A DNA stretch of 8,847 nt from an uncultured Candidatus Saccharibacteria bacterium. Its GTDB lineage: Bacteria > Patescibacteriota > Saccharimonadia > Saccharimonadales > Saccharimonadaceae. The DNA lies in assembly GCA_938036915.1 (NCBI GenBank), contig CALHVV010000055.1:1-8847 (forward strand), given 5' to 3'. The position numbers were made by a program, and so were the translations under genes. Shown piece after piece: positions 6,398 through 8,847 of this stretch. Every line of letters begins with the position of its first letter. Positions within the stretch are counted from its first letter, which is position 1. The notes under the pieces were generated by a model. The model searched no databases, was not told the origin of the DNA, and saw nothing but the letters and a program-made list of their open reading frames with translations.

Positions 6398-7033
6398 ATG
6401 CATATTGATATCGCTCACCTCATTATCGTCCTTGTCGTTATTCTTATCTCGATGACGCTGCACGAGGCGATGCATGGCTTTGTGGCGTACTGGCTGGGCG
6501 ATGATACGGCTAAGGAACAGGGGCGTTTGACGCTCAACCCACTGCATCATATTGATCCATTCTTGACCATCCTTTTGCCACTGAGCCTGGCACTACTGGG
6601 CCTACCAGTGTTTGGTGGAGCCAAGCCAGTGCCATACAATCCCGAGCGAGTGCGCGGTGACGAATGGGGCGCAGCGCTGGTGGGGCTGGCTGGGCCGCTG
6701 ACGAACTTCGTCATTGCCTTCATCTGCTTTGGCCTATATGCGACGATCGCTGGGCCAGCAGTGCAGCCACTACTTGCGACGGCAGTGAGTGTGAATCTTG
6801 GTTTCTTTGTCTTTAATATGCTGCCAATCCCACCGCTCGATGGTTCGCGTGTGCTGTATGCTTTGGCACCAGAGTTTGTGCGCCGCGGCATGGAGGTGGT
6901 GGAGCAGTACGGCGTGATGCTGGTCTTTGTGCTGGTATTGGTCGGTAGCTCGGCCATTGGCAATGTGATGATGGCAGCTATCAGGGGCATTTTGCAGCTT
7001 TTCTCGCTGGTGTTTGGCGTGTCGCTTGGCTAG
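6398..7033 (+). CDS. Site-2-protease-like M50B membrane metalloprotease
   Basis: 211 residues from the ATG at 6398; an in-frame ATG at 6380 would add MWYNKE and lies across the promoter. The protein is almost entirely membrane-embedded. Helix 1 carries the zinc motif HEAMH (residues 22-26). The following family blocks are all present: GRLTLNPLHHIDPF, LPVFGGAKPVPYNP, WGAALVGLAGPLTNFVIAF, and the third-ligand motif NMLPIPPLDGSRVL. A hydrophobic helix follows near the C-terminus. Members are intramembrane zinc proteases acting in regulated proteolysis or quality control of membrane proteins; this compact form has no PDZ or CBS domain. The substrate is unknown. Predicted leaderless, so it would be translated without a Shine-Dalgarno. 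Divergent from rpmB, with promoters about 20 bp apart. No convincing terminator follows. Confidence 0.93.
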   Translation: MHIDIAHLIIVLVVILISMTLHEAMHGFVAYWLGDDTAKEQGRLTLNPLHHIDPFLTILLPLSLALLGLPVFGGAKPVPYNPERVRGDEWGAALVGLAGPLTNFVIAFICFGLYATIAGPAVQPLLATAVSVNLGFFVFNMLPIPPLDGSRVLYALAPEFVRRGMEVVEQYGVMLVFVLVLVGSSAIGNVMMAAIRGILQLFSLVFGVSLG

Positions 7034-7254
7034 GAGTAGAAGCCTTTTGATTTAAAAACGTGGGGCTCGGAAATAAGCGAGCTTGATGAGGGGCTAAATG
7101 GTAACGGTCTATCCGCACATATCTCAGCAGATGAGGTAAAATATCTGTCATTTGTTTTGATGTCTCTATCGCTCTAATACAGGAGATTATAGTTAGCAAA
7201 CATCGGCTTGTATGATGCGAAGCAGGGAACTGCACGGCTCTTGATGCTGCAAAC
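7034..7254. other. Gene-free stretch before the RNA island
   Basis: No credible coding frame on either strand; open frames here lack ribosome-binding sites and family motifs. A 5-bp hairpin GCTCG / CGAGC around 7067-7084, CAGAT / ATCTG around 7129-7148 and GCAG-GGAA-CTGC near 7221-7232 are seen. None has a U tract, so no terminator for the protease gene can be named with confidence. Confidence 0.5.
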
Positions 7255-7284
7255 GTGACGCCGCTTACCATTCTGTGGTATACT
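7255..7284 (+). promoter_or_regulatory. Promoter of the 7291-7439 RNA
   Basis: -35-like GTGACG (7255-7260), an 18-bp spacer and an extended -10 TGGTATACT (7276-7284). The predicted start, near 7291, coincides with the first base before the closing stem of the RNA, which independently supports both calls. Confidence 0.75.
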
Positions 7285-7290
7285 AAGAGT

Positions 7291-7439
7291 GTCCCAGACG
7301 AATATCGGGCGTGTATGATTTTCCTAACATCATATGATAGGGATTCCAACATTCACCATACCCGTGGGTATGGATGAGGAAACCCACCTTGCATCATGCA
7401 GGGGAATATCAAGCGCCTGGGGTGAGTCTGGGATTTTTT
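7291..7439 (+). ncRNA. Structured small RNA with own promoter and terminator; 6S-like candidate
   Basis: About 149 nt between a promoter and a U6 tract. The ends pair through TCCCAGAC (7292-7299) with GTCTGGGA, and TTTTTT follows directly, so the closing stem is also the terminator. Inside, GGGCG pairs with CGCCT. A long apical rod is built from TTCC/GGAA, CAT/ATG and CCATACC/GGTATGG. A side hairpin CCTTGCA-TCA-TGCAGGG lies on the 3' side. G-U pairs in two helices fit only the plus strand. A rod with a large bubble and a small hairpin in its 3' strand recalls 6S RNA, the RNA polymerase regulator. Primary sequence is too variable to prove this, so the 6S label is a hypothesis; a real small RNA gene is likely. 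Confidence 0.7.
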
Positions 7440-7469
7440 GATGGTTGAAGGTCAAGAGTATCACACGGT

Positions 7470-7603
7470 TCCTCTTCATCACTCCCTCCGATAGAACACT
7501 ATAAGGGTCGACACCTCCCAGGTATCGACCTCTTGACGCCAGGGCTGCTAATCGGTTATTACAACCGATTAGTACACTCCATCAGATGAAGTGATGAAGA
7601 GGA
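7470..7603. ncRNA. Unidentified multi-branched RNA element closed by a perfect 14-bp stem
   Basis: TCCTCTTCATCACT (7470-7483) is exactly complementary to 7590-7603, enclosing 106 nt. Inside lie a hairpin GGTCGA...TCGACC with inner ACCT/AGGT (about 7506-7530) and a perfect 10-bp hairpin CTAATCGGTT / AACCGATTAG (7548-7572). The strand is uncertain: the mismatch in the first hairpin is C-A on plus but a U-G wobble on minus. No strong promoter or U tract flanks it on either strand, so it may be processed from a longer transcript. No known family was recognised. Confidence 0.5.
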
Positions 7604-7654
7604 TACTGCACTGACGATGAAGGTTTTGACATCCACATATCATAAAATCCCTTA

Positions 7655-7663
7655 TGCTATAAT
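7655..7663 (+). promoter_or_regulatory. Extended -10 promoter of rnpB
   Basis: TGCTATAAT: a perfect TATAAT (7658-7663) with a TGn extension. The predicted start is near 7670, which is exactly the first base of the RNase P P1 helix. No good -35 is found at normal spacing (a TTGACA at 7626 is 26 bp away). Confidence 0.8.
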
Positions 7664-7669
7664 AGGGAG

Positions 7670-8032
7670 GCAGTCTATTAGATGATCGCTTGCGACCTAG
7701 CAAGAGGAAAGTCCGGGCAGCACAGGATACGACAGTCGCTAACGGCGACCGGGGGCAACTCTAGGGAAAGTGCCACAGAAACGATACCGCTCCGCAACAC
7801 CAATGCTTGTGCGCAGTAGTGCTCGAGTAGCGGGGTAAGGGTGAAAGGAGTGAGGTAAGAGCTCACAGCGCTGCATGGTGACATGCCGCGGAGGTAAACC
7901 CTGTCGGCTGCAAGGAGATAGCCACGGATGAGTGATCCGCTTGTGGCTATCGCTAACCGCTCGATTTGCAGAGCAATTTGCAAACTAGATAGATGATCAT
8001 CCACGACAGAACCCGGCTTATCGATAGGCTGC
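7670..8032 (+). ncRNA. rnpB: RNase P RNA (type A-like)
   Basis: The catalytic RNA that trims the 5' leader of tRNA precursors. The universal blocks GAGGAAAGTCCGGGC (7704-7718) and ACAGAACCCGGCTTAT (8007-8022) form P4 and its surroundings. GGGTGAAAGG...GAGGTAAGAGCTCAC (about 7840-7864) is the conserved specificity-domain region, and GGAGGTAAACCC (about 7890-7901) is also present. Ends were set by pairing: P1 is GCAGTCTAT (7670-7678) with ATAGGCTGC (8024-8032); P2 is GATGATC (7681-7687) with GATCATC (7995-8001); P3 is CTTGC/GCAAG (7689-7704). About 363 nt, a normal length. The hairpin in the P15 position (about 7916-7945) shows no GGU loop. Confidence 0.97.
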
Positions 8033-8050
8033 TTTATGGTATGATGTGTT

Positions 8051-8077
8051 AGCTCCAACTTTGGAGCTTTGATTTTC
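8051..8077 (+). terminator. Probable rnpB terminator
   Basis: AGCTCCAA / TTGGAGCT palindrome (8051-8068), best drawn as a 7-bp stem with a 4-nt loop, followed by a U-rich tail TTGATTTTC. It lies 19 nt after the mature end of RNase P RNA. An extended -10-like TGGTATGAT (8037-8045) just upstream raises the alternative that the hairpin is the 5' end of the next RNA. Confidence 0.6.
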
Positions 8078-8079
8078 TA

Positions 8080-8223
8080 CAGCCTCCTTGCCGAATAAGA
8101 ACATATCTGGAAGCCAGCAACTGTGGGGACGGATAAGCTCTATGATTCATTTGACCGAAACATCTTCGACACAGTGAGGAGGTTGATGGGATGAGGTAAC
8201 ACAGGCGAGATGTTATGTCCCAT
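8080..8223 (+). ncRNA. Unidentified structured RNA downstream of rnpB
   Basis: CAGCCTCCT (8080-8088) pairs with AGGAGGTTG (8177-8185), 9 bp with one G-U that exists only on the plus strand. ACTGTG (8120-8125) pairs with CACAGT (8170-8175), separated from the first helix by a single base, so the two can stack. A triloop hairpin CTGG-AAG-CCAG lies at 8107-8117. Immediately after comes a hairpin with ATGGGA / TCCCAT (8186-8223) and inner TAACA / TGTTA. No open reading frame of note is present. A possible start is the TGGTATGAT box at 8037-8045. No family was recognised. Confidence 0.5.
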
Positions 8224-8247
8224 TGAGTGGTTGCTCATCTACAAATA

Positions 8248-8278
8248 AATACACACCCCTGTTACAGAGGTGTGTATT
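8248..8278 (-). terminator. Terminator of the rpmI-rplT transcript
   Basis: A 14-bp stem with a 3-nt loop, 8248-8261 against 8265-8278. The single imperfect position is a C-A mismatch on plus but a G-U wobble on minus, and the minus-strand tail is T-rich (TATTTATTTG). It sits 27 bp beyond the rplT stop. Confidence 0.82.
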
Positions 8279-8305
8279 CTTCACAACGTCGTATAAATTG
8301 CTACA

Positions 8306-8653
8306 CTACTTGCGGGTGACCTGCTTCACGACAGCTGCAAAAGCCTGTGGCTCGTTGACGGCTAGCTCGGCGAGGATCTTGCGGTCGAGTGCCACACCAG
8401 CAGCCTTGATATCAGCGATCAGGCGGCCATAGGTGGTGCCATTTTGCCGGGCGGCAGCGTTGATGCGGGTGATCCACAACTGGCGCAGGTCGCGCTTGCG
8501 GTTGCGGCGGTCGCGGTAGGCGTATTGCAGAGCCCGGATTACCCCTTGCTTGGCAAGGCGGAAGCTCCGGGTGCGATTGTGTTGCATTCCTTTGGCAGCT
8601 CGCAGCATCTTGGCGTGGCGAGCGTGGGCGGTTGTTCCTCGTTTGACGCGCAT
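8306..8653 (-). CDS. rplT: 50S ribosomal protein bL20
   Basis: 115 residues, the standard length. It opens MRVKRGTTAHARHAKML and carries FRLAKQGVIRALQYAYRDRRNRKRDLRQLWITRINAAAR and YGRLIADIKAAGVALDRKILAELAVNEPQAFAAVV, all bL20 hallmarks. It binds 23S rRNA early in large-subunit assembly. The Shine-Dalgarno AGGAG (8662-8666, minus) is placed 8 nt before the ATG and lies inside the last codons of rpmI. The gap to the rpmI stop is only 3 bp, so the two are cotranscribed and probably coupled. In many bacteria infC precedes this pair; that region is outside the window. Confidence 0.97.
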   Translation of the reverse strand: MRVKRGTTAHARHAKMLRAAKGMQHNRTRSFRLAKQGVIRALQYAYRDRRNRKRDLRQLWITRINAAARQNGTTYGRLIADIKAAGVALDRKILAELAVNEPQAFAAVVKQVTRK

Positions 8654-8656
8654 ATG

Positions 8657-8847
8657 TTAGACTCCTAAGGCTCGTTTAGCATTTTTGGCCATACCACCGG
8701 TGATGGTAGCAGGGGTGTTGATATTGCGCTTGCGTGATTTGCTCTTCTTGGAGAGCATGTGGTTCCCGAAGGCACGCCGACGGGTCAGTTTGCCGGTACT
8801 GGTTAGCTTAATGCGCTTAGCAGTGCCCTTGTGGGTCTTGAGTTTTG
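8657..8847 (-). CDS. rpmI: 50S ribosomal protein bL35 (start just outside window)
   Basis: Reading from the right edge on the minus strand gives KLKTHKGTAKRIKLTSTGK, LTRRRAFGNHMLSKKSKS and a C-terminal GMAKNAKRALGV before the TAA. This matches bL35, which begins MPKLKTHKG. Two bases remain at the edge, fitting the end of the Pro codon, so only about four bases (ATG plus one) are missing. The full protein would be about 64 residues. It lies directly upstream of rplT, the usual order. Confidence 0.95.
   Translation of the reverse strand, partial: KLKTHKGTAKRIKLTSTGKLTRRRAFGNHMLSKKSKSRKRNINTPATITGGMAKNAKRALGV

Noticed and set aside
6981..7352. Minus-strand open frame of 123 codons
   Set aside because: It runs antisense to the protease 3' end and into the RNA promoter, with no ribosome-binding site, motif or composition typical of a protein.
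7548..7572. 10-bp hairpin as a terminator or as a tRNA arm
   Set aside because: No U tract follows on either strand and no cloverleaf can be drawn around it.
7201..7620. SRP (4.5S) RNA or tmRNA in the RNA island
   Set aside because: Neither the SRP apical block (GGAAGCAGC-type) nor a tRNA-like T-arm with CCA end was found.
7626..7631. TTGACA as the -35 of rnpB
   Set aside because: It is 26 bp from TATAAT, too far for a normal promoter; the extended -10 alone explains the start.
7678..8058. Minus-strand open frame of 126 codons
   Set aside because: It is the complement of RNase P RNA, whose structure fully explains the stretch.
8223..8668. Plus-strand open frames across 8223-8432 and 8444-8668
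   Set aside because: They are antisense shadows of rplT and its terminator.
1..8847. CRISPR array, insertion sequence or prophage
   Set aside because: No spaced direct repeats, transposase-like protein, terminal inverted repeats or phage genes are visible.

Overview
The window looks like a chromosomal segment from a small-genome bacterium of the Candidate Phyla Radiation, most likely a Saccharibacteria (TM7) relative. The reasons are gene content (thrS, miaA, a winged-helix/nucleotidyltransferase-like protein beside a reduced MBL-fold protein, bL28, an M50B protease, RNase P RNA and rpmI-rplT), tight gene overlaps, moderate GC, and TGA used as an ordinary stop, which argues against the Gracilibacteria/SR1 code. 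This placement is inference from content, not a database match.

Layout. (1) Positions 1-4265, plus strand: a compact run of genes, mostly overlapping: 3' part of thrS, a 5'-nucleotidase-like HAD protein, an alkyltransferase-like (ATL) protein, miaA, a winged-helix protein with a degenerate nucleotidyltransferase domain, and an MBL-fold protein that has lost its metal site. It ends at a strong intrinsic terminator (4236-4265). (2) Positions 4454-6009, plus strand: a self-contained efflux module. A 12-helix MFS transporter overlaps an ArsR-family repressor gene by 4 bp and is driven by a near-consensus promoter. Two matching 16-bp operator palindromes sit on the -10 box and in the 5' leader. 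(3) Positions 6071-6367, minus strand: rpmB (bL28) with a near-perfect promoter. (4) Positions 6386-7033, plus strand: a site-2-protease-family M50B membrane metalloprotease whose promoter places the transcription start at or near its ATG. (5) Positions 7034-8280: about 1.2 kb without protein genes, apparently an island of structured RNAs. It holds a promoter-terminator RNA unit with some 6S-like architecture (7291-7439), an unidentified multi-branched element closed by a perfect 14-bp stem (7470-7603), the RNase P RNA (7670-8032), and another unidentified multi-helix element (8080-8223). (6) Positions 8248-8847, minus strand: rplT and nearly all of rpmI with their terminator.

How the genes fit together: much of the window is translation and tRNA machinery (threonyl-tRNA synthetase, tRNA A37 prenylation, ribosomal proteins L28, L20 and L35, RNase P). 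A HAD phosphatase and an ATL protein add nucleotide-pool and alkyl-damage functions. The MFS/ArsR pair is the clearest accessory, autoregulated module. The most unusual content is the pair of unidentified RNA elements flanking rnpB, followed by two adjacent proteins (3-4 kb) that both resemble enzymes with missing catalytic residues.
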